Below are positions 17,782-26,666 of a stretch of 64,000 nt of DNA, piece by piece. The notes below the pieces were generated by a model that did no database searches, had not been told where the DNA came from, and worked only from the letters and a program-made list of their open reading frames with translations. Source of the DNA: Zavarzinella formosa DSM 19928. GTDB lineage: Bacteria > Planctomycetota > Planctomycetia > Gemmatales > Gemmataceae. The position numbers and the translations under genes were made by a program. Location of the stretch: assembly GCF_000255705.1 (NCBI RefSeq), contig NZ_JH636439.1, positions 637,670-701,669 on the forward strand. Reading direction: 5' to 3'. Position 1 is the stretch's first letter. Every line of letters begins with the position of its first letter.

Positions 17782-18639
17782 TTATTGTTCAAGCATCGTG
17801 TCAACCTGGACGGCCTGCCGACGCCCGACTGCTCCGGGCCATACAGCAAATTTATCCTTCCCGGCGACCTTGGCACGCAGGGGTTCGTTGACTTTTTGGC
17901 CGAGGACCACGACATCCCCCGCGCGGAGTGTCGCCACCTGTAACATCGTCAAATCCGTGCTGCCGAGCAAAACCGCCAGATCCACCGGCATTTCACAGAC
18001 AAGAGCCTCCAAGAGCTCTTTGGCGACGGGGCGCACCGGCACCGGATCAACGGATGGCCTCACCAGTTCCGTGAGCGGCGCGGATCTCGGCATCACCAGT
18101 GTGATCGGTTGGGAGCCAAAAGGTCCGTTTAATTGCAACACGCTAACCACGACCAGATCATTCGGCGGGAGCCTGCTGACACCCTTGGGTTCCCCCCGGA
18201 CGCTGATCGTGAACTTCGGGTGGATGGATGCAGGCCAAGAGTCCCCAAGAATTTTGAGGATCAACTGGTTGATGAGAAAATCGCAGATGGAGTTTTCGAC
18301 GGTCGAGAGTTCGCGGTCTTCCGGCAAAGTTTCTGAGACAACCCCCAGCGAACCATTGATGAGGGCCAGCAACAGCGGCCGGGGCAGCATGAGAAGTGGC
18401 TCGATTTCCGGGAATTGATCGAGCTTTAACCGGAATGCCACCAAACCTTCGGAGAGGTTGTCGAGGGCTTTCACCGCCGACATGGCGTTGACCCGTTCGA
18501 CATACAGATCGATCTTGAAAGGCAGGATCTTGGACCAGATTCGGGGGGCCATCCCACAGGCCTCCCGGAGCCAGCCCATTGTCTTGGTCTCTAGGTTGCT
18601 CGCGGGGGGCTGTCGGAAATCAAACGGCTGGCTTGTCAT
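17782..18639 (-). CDS. fliM: Flagellar switch protein FliM, short form
   Basis: A 285-residue protein recognised from PFDFRQP near the N-terminus, the middle CheC-like domain (IEPLLMLPRPLLLALINGSLG) and a C-terminal SpoA domain (about 205-280, with AGDVVVLGQKV). FliM carries the switch between rotation states. It is shorter than the usual 320-340 residues, because the N-terminal CheY-binding peptide (LSQxEIDALL) is absent; the protein starts almost directly at PFDFR. The ATG at 18639 overlaps the fliL stop by 4 bp and is the only sensible start, since longer in-frame codons just read through fliL. Confidence 0.88.
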   Translation of the reverse strand: MTSQPFDFRQPPASNLETKTMGWLREACGMAPRIWSKILPFKIDLYVERVNAMSAVKALDNLSEGLVAFRLKLDQFPEIEPLLMLPRPLLLALINGSLGVVSETLPEDRELSTVENSICDFLINQLILKILGDSWPASIHPKFTISVRGEPKGVSRLPPNDLVVVSVLQLNGPFGSQPITLVMPRSAPLTELVRPSVDPVPVRPVAKELLEALVCEMPVDLAVLLGSTDLTMLQVATLRAGDVVVLGQKVNEPLRAKVAGKDKFAVWPGAVGRRQAVQVDTMLEQ

Positions 18640-19160
18640 TGCACGACGTATTCCTCGAACAGGATCTCTTTCAAGTGCATGTGCACCTTGGAGTGGCCAT
18701 GAGCCTCCTGTTCGGCGGTCATGATCTCCTCGAACTTTTCCAGAATTTCCCGCTGAATCTTCTTCACGCCCATCGTGCCGGAGATTTCCTTGAGGGATTT
18801 TCCGGCCAGATGGCTGATCAGCCAGTTCTTCATCACGGGCTTGAAGGTGGCGAGATGTTCCACGCCAATCTTCTCGTCCGTCACTCCCTCGACTTTGAGG
18901 ATGATCTTGAGCCGAAGATATCGGCTCATGCGCTCGTCGGCGAGGTTCACACAAACATCGCCGAACGGCACATTGATCGCCGCGTGTTCGGAACCCGACT
19001 TCTTTTTCTTCTCATCACCATGACCGGCTTCGGTTGTCGAGCCTTTGGCCATCACCATCGGAATGGACGCCCCGCCGCCAATGCTGGCAAGGGCGACGAC
19101 GATGAGCATCAGTTTGCTTTTGCCACCGGCTTTCTTCGGGGCGGGAGCTTTGTCGGACAT
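18636..19160 (-). CDS. fliL: Flagellar basal body-associated protein FliL
   Basis: A 174-residue single-pass inner-membrane protein with a short lysine-rich cytoplasmic tail, a transmembrane helix (about 17-36) and a periplasmic FliL domain (VPFGDVCVNLADERMSRYL, then LKIILKVEG). FliL sits around the stator and supports torque generation. It overlaps fliM by 4 bp (ATGA), typical of the fliL-fliM-fliN order. An Asp/Lys-rich segment after the helix is unusually charged. Confidence 0.9.
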   Translation of the reverse strand: MSDKAPAPKKAGGKSKLMLIVVALASIGGGASIPMVMAKGSTTEAGHGDEKKKKSGSEHAAINVPFGDVCVNLADERMSRYLRLKIILKVEGVTDEKIGVEHLATFKPVMKNWLISHLAGKSLKEISGTMGVKKIQREILEKFEEIMTAEQEAHGHSKVHMHLKEILFEEYVVQ

Positions 19161-19208
19161 GTGGAATCTCCTGGGTGCAACTTCTAGTGGTTTGGCCTGG
19201 GAGGATCC

Positions 19209-20078
19209 CTACGGCCGGGGGTTATAACGAGTTTCGGTTTTCGGGGCAATATCAGGTTCACGGCCGGCGACGGGCTTCACTCCCGCCGGCATTGGCTGCT
19301 GACCGACGGGCATCGGCGGGCCAATGGGAGTCATGTTCAGCGGTTCCGGCGGTCTCGCGGGAGTTTGGGCCTTTGTTCCCCGTGGGGCAAACACTTGGCC
19401 GACGGTGCCAGGGTCTTGAACCAAGATGGCGGCCAGTTCGCTGCTCACCCATCTCTGGTAGAGTTGCGGTGAGAGCAGAGCCAGTTCGTCCGCATGGCCA
19501 TCGTCTTGGTAAATCCAGTTGGCCTCGTGGTAGGGCGTGCGTTCGTCACGCCGTTGCAAGTAATAGTTCTGCGCCCGTTTGGCGATGGGCAGGTGGTTCG
19601 AGTCCCACAAACCGTCCACAGATGCCACCACTTTTCCTTCCCACGGGGACACTGCTTGGATGGTGATCCCGACTCGCGGCCGGGGATAGGGGGAATATTG
19701 CGTCACCGTGCCATGAACCACGACATCAGCTTTAAAACACTTCCCCAATTGAATCATCGCATCTTCGCTGAAGTGGCCGTTGCGGTGAATCTGCTCCGAT
19801 AGTCGGGCGATGTCATCCGGCGGGGCGGCCACCACCTCAAACCGCCCCATCTGTTGCAGTTCGGCCCGGAAAGCACGGGCAATTTCCTCATCGGCCCGCG
19901 TGTACGAACTTTCATTTGCAAACGGTAGCACCAAAACACGGGAAACGCCGGCCCATTGGAACTGTTCGAGATGATATTGCGAGTACACGGGGTCGCATCC
20001 CGGCGGCGAAACAACCCGTTGCGGGCCATGACAGCCCGCCAGAATCGTCAGCAGGAGGAAACCGATGGTCATTCGCAC
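19209..20078 (-). CDS. Lipoprotein with CsgG/LpoB-like fold, flagellar-locus protein
   Basis: A 289-residue lipoprotein with lipobox LAGC (C16). The core (VSRVLVLPFANESSYTRADE, then a helix with AFRAELQQMGRFEVV and KADVVVHGTVTQYS) resembles the CsgG/LpoB/FlgT-type alpha-beta domain that forms periplasmic rings or activators. The C-terminal 60 residues are proline-rich and disordered. Its position between the sigma factor and fliL in the flagellar run suggests an outer-membrane or periplasmic flagellar accessory role, which is an inference. The gap to the next lipoprotein gene upstream is 24 bp. Confidence 0.72.
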   Translation of the reverse strand: MRMTIGFLLLTILAGCHGPQRVVSPPGCDPVYSQYHLEQFQWAGVSRVLVLPFANESSYTRADEEIARAFRAELQQMGRFEVVAAPPDDIARLSEQIHRNGHFSEDAMIQLGKCFKADVVVHGTVTQYSPYPRPRVGITIQAVSPWEGKVVASVDGLWDSNHLPIAKRAQNYYLQRRDERTPYHEANWIYQDDGHADELALLSPQLYQRWVSSELAAILVQDPGTVGQVFAPRGTKAQTPARPPEPLNMTPIGPPMPVGQQPMPAGVKPVAGREPDIAPKTETRYNPRP

Positions 20079-20102
20079 GCCGGTTTTCTCCTTGGTGTTG
20101 GG

Positions 20103-20999
20103 TCACCCCGGCGGAGGGGCGTCCAACAGTTTCTCCAGGGCCTGAATAATAAGCCGAAGCGTGTCGAGATCTTCTTTCTCGACCATCTTGAGCTTGGCCC
20201 GGACCTTGACAAATTCATCCCGTAGACGTTGCAGTTCAGCGCGGGATTGCACCAAGTCCTGCGAAGCTTTCGTGATTTCCCCTTCATCCTCACGGAGCAT
20301 TTTTTCGCGATTTTCCAGCGCGAGTTCGAGGGTTTTCACCCGGTTGTTCAAGCTCCGATTCTCGGCATCGGCTCCGTCAAGCAATTTCGCCAGTTCGACC
20401 GCCCGTTCCACGGCCGAGTCGTTCGGCCCGAGGTTGAGCATGGCTCCGCTGGCTGTCGGCGTTGAACGCAAGTTCAAATCAGCCGGTCGTCCGGCCGTAT
20501 AGGGGCCGTTGACAATCTTCGGGCCTTCGACCGGCTTTTTCGCATCAACCACCGGTATCGGTGTCGGGATCAACGGTCGCGGCGTGTTGCCGTCCGGATC
20601 TTGGGTCTTCGGCGGCAGAATTTTCTGGCCGGGGCTTTCATCATTCGCCCGGCGCACTTGTTGCGGCAGCGGGAACATTTTGGTTCGTTCGCCCGCCAGT
20701 GAGATCCCGCCGCTTTTCCCGGCGGCGTTAGAATCCCTAACTTCATCATCGGTTACAGAACCCGGAGACTTGCCCAATTCCGGGTCGGGGGCGGGAGACT
20801 TGTCCAATTCCGGCCCGGAGGCAGGCGTCTCTTCCTGATCGGCCAGTCCCGAACCATCTTTCGACTGGCCGGGTGACACGCGGTTGGGGGTATCGGAATA
20901 ATTCGGGACGACGAGCGGCCTGAAGGGGGAGCAGCCCGTCAAACCGCCGCTGAGAGCGCCGAACACAAGTCCCGCGATGGTGGTTTTTCGCCAACGCAT
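20103..20999 (-). CDS. Coiled-coil lipoprotein in the flagellar locus
   Basis: A 298-residue lipoprotein. The start at 20999 has GGAAGGAG just upstream and gives a signal peptide with lipobox LTGC (C23). A long Pro/Gly/Ser-rich middle (about 30-185) contains a repeated PELDKSP/PELGKSP motif. The C-terminal 90 residues are a strong coiled coil (ELAKLLDGADAENRSLNNRV onward). No known family is recognised. It lies between the small CGCG protein and the CsgG-like lipoprotein on the same strand with short gaps, so co-transcription with the flagellar genes is likely. Confidence 0.72.
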   Translation of the reverse strand: MRWRKTTIAGLVFGALSGGLTGCSPFRPLVVPNYSDTPNRVSPGQSKDGSGLADQEETPASGPELDKSPAPDPELGKSPGSVTDDEVRDSNAAGKSGGISLAGERTKMFPLPQQVRRANDESPGQKILPPKTQDPDGNTPRPLIPTPIPVVDAKKPVEGPKIVNGPYTAGRPADLNLRSTPTASGAMLNLGPNDSAVERAVELAKLLDGADAENRSLNNRVKTLELALENREKMLREDEGEITKASQDLVQSRAELQRLRDEFVKVRAKLKMVEKEDLDTLRLIIQALEKLLDAPPPG

Positions 21000-21028
21000 C
21001 CCTGGCTCCTTCCGTGGACCGGGTGGAT

Positions 21029-21250
21029 TCACTCGAAATCGAATCGCAGGCGAATCCGTTCGCCGCATCCGCAAATTACTTCAACGCCCCGAATCTGCCC
21101 GCCTTCGCGGATTAATTCGACCTTGGACTCTGGTTTGATGGCTCCCTGCGGTCGGGGACGGCCAACAACGGCGGATTCATCGGCCACACGGATGTTCCCG
21201 CCCTGCACGACGGCCCTGGCCTGCGCAGCTTTCAAATCGGGATCGGTCAT
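21029..21250 (-). CDS. Small conserved-looking protein with CGCG motif
   Basis: A 73-residue protein between fliA (40 bp upstream) and the coiled-coil lipoprotein (29 bp downstream). The C-terminus ends in a beta-rich segment VEVICGCGERIRLRFDFE, whose CxCG could bind a metal or simply form a knuckle. There is no signal peptide, so it is cytoplasmic. Its position next to the flagellar sigma factor raises the possibility of a regulatory partner, but no homology to FlgM is visible. The function is unknown. Confidence 0.6.
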   Translation of the reverse strand: MTDPDLKAAQARAVVQGGNIRVADESAVVGRPRPQGAIKPESKVELIREGGQIRGVEVICGCGERIRLRFDFE

Positions 21251-21290
21251 CGGCGTTCATCCCCCATGCAGTCACCGCCGTGGGGATACC

Positions 21291-22058
21291 TCAAGCGGGA
21301 TTGGTTGTCGAGGTCAATGCCGAGCCGTCAGATTTGGCTTCACGCCCCCGGACACGCTCGCCCAGTTCAAACATCGCCGCCGTGAGAATGCGGGAGATGC
21401 GAGATTCGGACAATTTCATGATGACCGAAATTTCCTTCAGCCGCAGGTCTTCCTTGTGGTAAAGCGTGATGACCATGCGGGACCGCTCGTCAAGTGATTC
21501 GATTGCGTCCGTCAACATCTGAATCCGTTCCCATCGCTCCAATTCGGCTTCCGGCGGTTCGGCATTTTCCATCAGGCCAAGGCCGTTGGGCTGGGCGGTC
21601 TGTTCCCACGACACCATTTTGGTCATTCGCATCGCGGCGAGAGTGTCCGTCACCTCATCCACGGTCAGTTCGGTTGCCCGAGAAAGTTCTTCAACACTCA
21701 CCGGGGCGGGCAGATCACGATAGGCCCGGCGAATCTTGGTCACCCGTTCGAGAACATGTTGCGGCAGCGGGCAGTTGCGGCGAAGTTCGTCGAGAATGGC
21801 GCCGCGAACCCGAAGGAATGCAAAGGTTTTGAATTGGGCATTGCGATCAGGATCGAATTTGTTGGCTGCTTCCACCAGACCGAGGACACCGGCCGATTCA
21901 AGATTCTCGATATCCACTCCGCTCGGGAGTTCACCGACCAGCCGACCCAGCACATGTTTGACCAGCGGCAGGTGGGACACGATCAATTCATCCCGAGTCT
22001 TTGCCTGCGGGGCTCGCCGGTAATCCTTAAGTTGGTCGGTCACGGTCGGGTTCCTCAT
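21291..22058 (-). CDS. fliA: Flagellar RNA polymerase sigma factor FliA (sigma-28)
   Basis: A 255-residue sigma-70-family factor of the FliA/WhiG group. It has region 2 (SHLPLVKHVLGRLVGELPSG, SAGVLGLVEAANKFDP, FLRVRGAILDELRR), region 3 (PVSVEELSRATELT) and region 4 with a helix-turn-helix (EISVIMKLSESRISRIL). It directs RNA polymerase to late flagellar promoters. The gene sits directly after flhA in the export-gene run, an arrangement shared with many bacteria, so it is made together with the early basal-body genes. The anti-sigma factor FlgM is not recognisable in the window. Confidence 0.93.
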   Translation of the reverse strand: MRNPTVTDQLKDYRRAPQAKTRDELIVSHLPLVKHVLGRLVGELPSGVDIENLESAGVLGLVEAANKFDPDRNAQFKTFAFLRVRGAILDELRRNCPLPQHVLERVTKIRRAYRDLPAPVSVEELSRATELTVDEVTDTLAAMRMTKMVSWEQTAQPNGLGLMENAEPPEAELERWERIQMLTDAIESLDERSRMVITLYHKEDLRLKEISVIMKLSESRISRILTAAMFELGERVRGREAKSDGSALTSTTNPA

Positions 22059-22133
22059 GTTGCGCGTCGGCCAAAGGTCCGGGGAGCGGTTTCCAAGGGA
22101 GGGGGCCGCTCAATGGTTTTGGTCGTTTATCCG

Positions 22134-24221
22134 TCAGCGAGCCGCCAAATCTTGCAATCCGACGATTGAGTCCACCTTGAGGGGGACATCGTTGGGTATT
22201 TCCTGGTGGGACAACACACTCAGGTCGGTGATTGGTTTGGTCAGCAAGGTGCGGAAGATCCGCCGCATCCCCAAGTCAACCACCAGACAGATTTCGCGGC
22301 CTTGGGCGTTGGCTTTTACTTTCTCCAACTCGACTTTGTTAATCAGTCCATTCAGGCGGTTTGGGTCCGGCGGTTGCGTCCGCTCGCGGTAAGCCGCCCG
22401 GAATTCCATCTCCACCATTGGGTCGAGACAGATCGCCCGCAGAACGCCGTTTTCATCGCGGAATCGGTCACAGATGGCCCGGCCGATGTCCAGCCTCACT
22501 CGTTCGGCCAGTTCCGCAGCATCTTTAACCAATGCACCATTGCTCGCCAGACTTTCCAAGATTCGTGTCATGTTGGTGACGGGCACCCGTTCTTCCAACA
22601 ATATTGTGATCACACGATGCACGGTGGCCATTGGCAGCAGGCCAGGAATCAACTCTTCCACCACGGCCGGGGATGATTCCTTTACCTTGTCGATCAGCGT
22701 CTTCATGTCCTCCCGGCTCAGGAGTTCGCTGGCGTGTCTTCGGATCACTTCGGCCAGATGGTTAATCAACACATCTCGTGGATCAACAACATTATAGCCG
22801 CCTAACTCGGCCCGTTGTCGATCCGTCGGGGCGATCCATACGGCGGGAAGGTTATAAGCCGGTTCTCGCGTCGGTTCGCCCTCGATTGTAAAGGTCGCCA
22901 TTCCGGGATCGACCGCCAGCAACAATCCTACCCGGAGTTCGCCTCGGGCCACTTCCCGGCCGCCGATCAAAATGCGATACGATTCCGGGTCGATGCCGAT
23001 GTTGTCCTTCATGCGAACCATCGGAACCCACAGGCCGCTTTGCCGGGCGATTTCCCGCCGCATGAAGCCGATCTTGTCAATCAGCCCGGATCCGCCTCGC
23101 GAATCAACCAGTGAGATCAATCTCGCCCCGAGGTCCACCGCAATGCGGTCCACTTGCAGAAAGTCATCCAAATACGCTTCCGTCGGGGATTTGACCGGCG
23201 GCAGGACTTCCTTGTCGGACTGCTCCTGTAATTTCGTTTCTTTTTCCTTGTCCTGCTTCGTCCGGAAAATTCGCCGGGCCAAGAAGAACATCCCGGCCCC
23301 GAGCAAGAGGAAGGGGATTGTCGGCATGCCGGGGACCACCCCGAGGCCCATGATGATGAACGAGGCGTTCCTCATCGATGTGCTGCTCATCCCCAACTGC
23401 TGGCTGATTTCCTGTCCGAGATTCGAGTCCGAACTGGATTTGGTCACCAAGATGCCGGAAGCCGTCGCAATGACCAGCGCCGGGATCTGGGTGATGAGAC
23501 CGTCGCCGATGGTCAGAATCGAATATGTCCGGATGGCCACCGCGATTGACTGGCCGTTGATGACCCCGATGATGATGCCGCCGACGAGATTGATCGCCGT
23601 GATAATCAAACTGGCGACCGCATCCCCCCGGACGAACTTGCTGGCCCCGTCCATCGTCCCATAAAACTCGCTCTCCCGCATCAGATCGCTTCGGCGAGTC
23701 CGGGCTTGTTTTTCGTCGATGACCCCCGCGTTCAAATCCGCGTCGATGGCCATTTGCTTGCCGGGCATGGCGTCCAATGTGAAACGCGCGGCGACTTCCG
23801 ACACGCGGCTGGCCCCGCGCGTAATCACAATGAACTGAATCACAACCAAGATGAGAAAGATCACCAAGCCGACCACGAGGTTGCCGCCGACAACAAACTG
23901 TCCGAAGGCGGCCACCACATCACCGGCATTGCCTTGCAACAAAATCAACCGCGTCGTCGCCACGTTCAATCCCAACCGCATCAAGGTCAGGAGCAACAGC
24001 AATGATGGAAAGACGGAAAACTCAAGAGCCTGTCTCACTCCCAGCGTCACCAGCAGCAGCAGAATGGTTGCCGAGAGATTAAACGCCAGGAGAACGTCCA
24101 GGACCCGCGGCGGCAGCGGGATCAGAAACAGAACCAATAATCCAAGCAGCGCGCCCGACAGCACCAACTCGCTTCGGGCGAGATTGACCGGGTTCGGGAT
24201 TCCCGTCATTTCGTTGGCCAT
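22134..24221 (-). CDS. flhA: Flagellar export gate protein FlhA
   Basis: A 695-residue inner-membrane protein. The N-terminal half has about eight transmembrane helices, with the FHIPEP-family motif around RSDLMRESEFYGTMDGASKF. The C-terminal half is a cytoplasmic domain that docks chaperone-substrate complexes (IDPESYRILIGG, VVDPRDVLINHLAEVIRRHA). FlhA is the nonameric ring of the type III export gate and couples the proton gradient to export. The ATG at 24221 is preferred over a TTG at 24239, since GGGAAG lies at usable spacing. It is followed by fliA after 75 bp and is separated from flhB by an unusual 312-bp gap. Confidence 0.95.
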   Translation of the reverse strand: MANEMTGIPNPVNLARSELVLSGALLGLLVLFLIPLPPRVLDVLLAFNLSATILLLLVTLGVRQALEFSVFPSLLLLLTLMRLGLNVATTRLILLQGNAGDVVAAFGQFVVGGNLVVGLVIFLILVVIQFIVITRGASRVSEVAARFTLDAMPGKQMAIDADLNAGVIDEKQARTRRSDLMRESEFYGTMDGASKFVRGDAVASLIITAINLVGGIIIGVINGQSIAVAIRTYSILTIGDGLITQIPALVIATASGILVTKSSSDSNLGQEISQQLGMSSTSMRNASFIIMGLGVVPGMPTIPFLLLGAGMFFLARRIFRTKQDKEKETKLQEQSDKEVLPPVKSPTEAYLDDFLQVDRIAVDLGARLISLVDSRGGSGLIDKIGFMRREIARQSGLWVPMVRMKDNIGIDPESYRILIGGREVARGELRVGLLLAVDPGMATFTIEGEPTREPAYNLPAVWIAPTDRQRAELGGYNVVDPRDVLINHLAEVIRRHASELLSREDMKTLIDKVKESSPAVVEELIPGLLPMATVHRVITILLEERVPVTNMTRILESLASNGALVKDAAELAERVRLDIGRAICDRFRDENGVLRAICLDPMVEMEFRAAYRERTQPPDPNRLNGLINKVELEKVKANAQGREICLVVDLGMRRIFRTLLTKPITDLSVLSHQEIPNDVPLKVDSIVGLQDLAAR

Positions 24222-24533
24222 GATCTGGCTTCCCGACAAACCGATTATTCACGGCCTGCGGGAAATTCCTATTGGTCAAACCGTACTTCATTGGCGACTT
24301 GGATAAGGCCGCCAATTCCTGTCTGGGTGCAAAAAGCCACCCAAGATTTCACGTCCAATACCAATATTCATCGCGGAAGAAAATGTCTTTCCGGTCTGGG
24401 TAAAGTATTCTTGCCCAGATTAACAATCAAACAAAACCCAACCAAAATCGTGCGATTTTCCGGGCAAGTCGAAAAGCATTGGCTCGAAAAGGGTTAGATT
24501 GCCTTCGAGAGACATCATTGCTTTGATGACGCC
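24222..24533. other. Long gap between flhB and flhA
   Basis: This 312-bp AT-richer stretch interrupts the otherwise tightly packed flagellar run. It holds no plausible gene. Two short inverted repeats are visible: TGGGTG (24324-24329) with CACCCA (24338-24343), and TCTGGG (24395-24400) with CCCAGA (24414-24419). An internal promoter for flhA-fliA is a reasonable guess, but no convincing sigma-70, sigma-28 or sigma-54 motif was found. Confidence 0.5.
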
Positions 24534-25610
24534 TCACCCTCTCCGCACATTTCCGCGAAGCTTGTAAACGAATGCGATCACTTCGGCCACCGCCAGAAAC
24601 AGTCCGCTCGGAATCGGTTGTTCTTCCTTGACCGCCCGGAACAGTGTTCGGGCCAATTCCGGCCGTTCCAGCACGGGGATATTGTTCTCGGCGGCCAGTC
24701 TCATGATGCGGCGGGCGAACACGCCGCTCCCTTTGGCCACCACGGTCGGCGCGGCATCAACCCCTTGGATGTATTTCAGGGCAACGGCGTAGTGAGTCGG
24801 GTTGGTGATGATGACGGTCGATTTCGGCACATTGGAAAGCATCCGCTGTCGCAAGCGGTCGCGGGCAATTTGCCGACGGCGGGCCTTGATGCGTGGGTCG
24901 CCGTCGTCCTCTTTGTTCTCCCGCTCGAATTCCTCGCGGGTCATTCGCAACGAACCCTCGAACTTGCGAAACTGATACACGTAATCCGCGATGCCCAAGG
25001 CTGCGATTACCACGGACATGATGAGGGCGATTCGCATGATGAGCCGCCATGCCGTGTCGGTCGCCGCAGCCACGGTGCCATGCCCGAGGGACAACACCAA
25101 CCCCGCCCGGCCCCGCAGAACGGAATAGGCTACCCAAAAGAGCAACACCACCTTGAGTGTGGCCAAGATTCCCTTGACCACCGCCCCGATGGAGAACAGC
25201 CGTTGGAAACCACTGGTGGGATTGAGTTTGTCGAAGTTTGGTTCCAGTCGCTCGGGGCTGATGTGGAATCCCGCCTGAAGGAAGCCAACGGCGCAGGCCG
25301 CCAAGAACAAAAGGCCCAATAACCCCCCGACGATGGTTACCCCGCGGGTATAGGTGACGGCGAGAATGTCGCGGGCGTGTTCGGGAGTGAGTTCTTCCCG
25401 GAAAAGGCTGGAAAGATCGCTACGGAAGGCGCTCAGCATGTGGCTGCCCATCCACGGGCCGAGCATCATCAACCCGGTGATTCCCGCGATCAGCATCACC
25501 GAACTGGCGAGATCCTGTGAGAAGACATACCGGCCTTGTGAACGGGCTTCCTCCCGGCGGCGCGGGGAGGCGTCGAATGTCTTGTCCTCATTGTCCGCTT
25601 CCTCGGCCAT
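24534..25610 (-). CDS. flhB: Flagellar export switch protein FlhB
   Basis: A 358-residue inner-membrane protein with four transmembrane helices in the first 210 residues, a linker rich in charged residues, and a cytoplasmic domain with the self-cleavage motif N270-P-T-H (in TNPTHYAVALKY). FlhB switches export specificity from rod/hook to filament substrates, triggered by FliK. It starts 7 bp after the fliR stop. A free-standing homologue of its C-terminal domain is encoded at 37194-37460. Confidence 0.95.
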   Translation of the reverse strand: MAEEADNEDKTFDASPRRREEARSQGRYVFSQDLASSVMLIAGITGLMMLGPWMGSHMLSAFRSDLSSLFREELTPEHARDILAVTYTRGVTIVGGLLGLLFLAACAVGFLQAGFHISPERLEPNFDKLNPTSGFQRLFSIGAVVKGILATLKVVLLFWVAYSVLRGRAGLVLSLGHGTVAAATDTAWRLIMRIALIMSVVIAALGIADYVYQFRKFEGSLRMTREEFERENKEDDGDPRIKARRRQIARDRLRQRMLSNVPKSTVIITNPTHYAVALKYIQGVDAAPTVVAKGSGVFARRIMRLAAENNIPVLERPELARTLFRAVKEEQPIPSGLFLAVAEVIAFVYKLRGNVRRG

Positions 25611-25617
25611 TCCCCGG

Positions 25618-26385
25618 TCACTCCATGAATGCGTTGAGGGAGGCCCCGATCCGGCCGAGATGACCGGCCATCATTCCGAGCATGTCCGACATTAGCAAGA
25701 ACGATCCGGCCAGCGCAACGAAGACTTGAAGGGTAAACCCGACCGAGTAAATGTTGAGTTGCGGCGCGGCGCGGGCCATGATGGCCAGCACAACCGCCAG
25801 CAAAAACAGGCACATCCCCAACGGGGCGGCCAGCATCATTCCCTGCTCATAAGAGGCAGACAATCCTTGCAGGGCCGGCCCCGCGATTTGCGGAAGCATG
25901 TCTCCACCGAGCGGGAGTTTCGCAAACGAGGCGTGCAAGGCCATCAGCACAAAGTGATGCCCGTCCAGTTCAAAGAACATGAGCGAACCGGCGGCCTCGA
26001 AGGCGAGAGTCAACGGTCCCGCCGGTTGATCCCCGGAGATTCCCGATTGAGGGGACAACGCCAGCCCGATTTGAGTGGTCAGGAATTCCCCGGCAATGCG
26101 GGGCGGCAGCAGAAACAATCCGAATGCAAATCCCATCCCCGCGCCCAGAATCGTCTCGCGGATCATGGCGATTGAATACATGAGCCAGGGAATATCCGGG
26201 TTCTGCCCGGCGATTCGGCCGTCCCAGGCCGGTGTCACTTGAGCGAGAAAGAAAGCCGTGAGGGCAATCGCCAATGCCGCCCGAACGGTTTGAGGCGTTC
26301 GCCCGGAAAAGAGGGGCATCACCGCCACAAAGGCCCCGACACGGGCGAGAACGAGACCGATGTAAGCGGCCAGGGCGGGCGTCAT
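25618..26385 (-). CDS. fliR: Flagellar export gate protein FliR
   Basis: A 255-residue integral membrane protein with about six hydrophobic helices. It follows the FliR pattern: RVGAFVAVMPLFSGR near the N-terminus, RETILGAGMGFAFGLFLLPP in the middle, and VALAGSFLLMSDMLG near the end. FliR joins FliP and FliQ in the export pore. It overlaps the fliQ stop by 4 bp and precedes flhB by 7 bp, the common fliP-fliQ-fliR-flhB order. Confidence 0.93.
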   Translation of the reverse strand: MTPALAAYIGLVLARVGAFVAVMPLFSGRTPQTVRAALAIALTAFFLAQVTPAWDGRIAGQNPDIPWLMYSIAMIRETILGAGMGFAFGLFLLPPRIAGEFLTTQIGLALSPQSGISGDQPAGPLTLAFEAAGSLMFFELDGHHFVLMALHASFAKLPLGGDMLPQIAGPALQGLSASYEQGMMLAAPLGMCLFLLAVVLAIMARAAPQLNIYSVGFTLQVFVALAGSFLLMSDMLGMMAGHLGRIGASLNAFME

Positions 26386-26651
26386 CGCGTCACCCCGGCG
26401 GCATGGGTGTACATTCGATAGGTAAAGTCCACCGCTTGTTGAAGCGAGAAAGCCATCGTCAACACGATCACAAGGCCGACCAGAAGTATTTTCGGCACAT
26501 AGCCGATGGTTTGATCCTGCAGACTGGTGACTGTTTGAAACAAACTCACGAGCAAGCCCACCAACAAGCTAATAGCGAGCGCGGGCATGGCGACGATCAA
26601 CGCCGTGTAGAACAAGTCGCGGTTGATTTCCAAAATCTGGTTGACGTTCAT
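26382..26651 (-). CDS. fliQ: Flagellar export gate protein FliQ
   Basis: An 89-residue protein with two transmembrane helices, matching the standard FliQ length. The pattern VAMPALAISLLVGLLVSLFQ, then TSLQDQTIGYVPKILLVG, is characteristic. FliQ is a component of the FliPQR export pore. It lies 15 bp after fliP and overlaps fliR by 4 bp. Confidence 0.94.
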   Translation of the reverse strand: MNVNQILEINRDLFYTALIVAMPALAISLLVGLLVSLFQTVTSLQDQTIGYVPKILLVGLVIVLTMAFSLQQAVDFTYRMYTHAAGVTR

Positions 26652-26666
26652 GGGACGATCCCTTCC

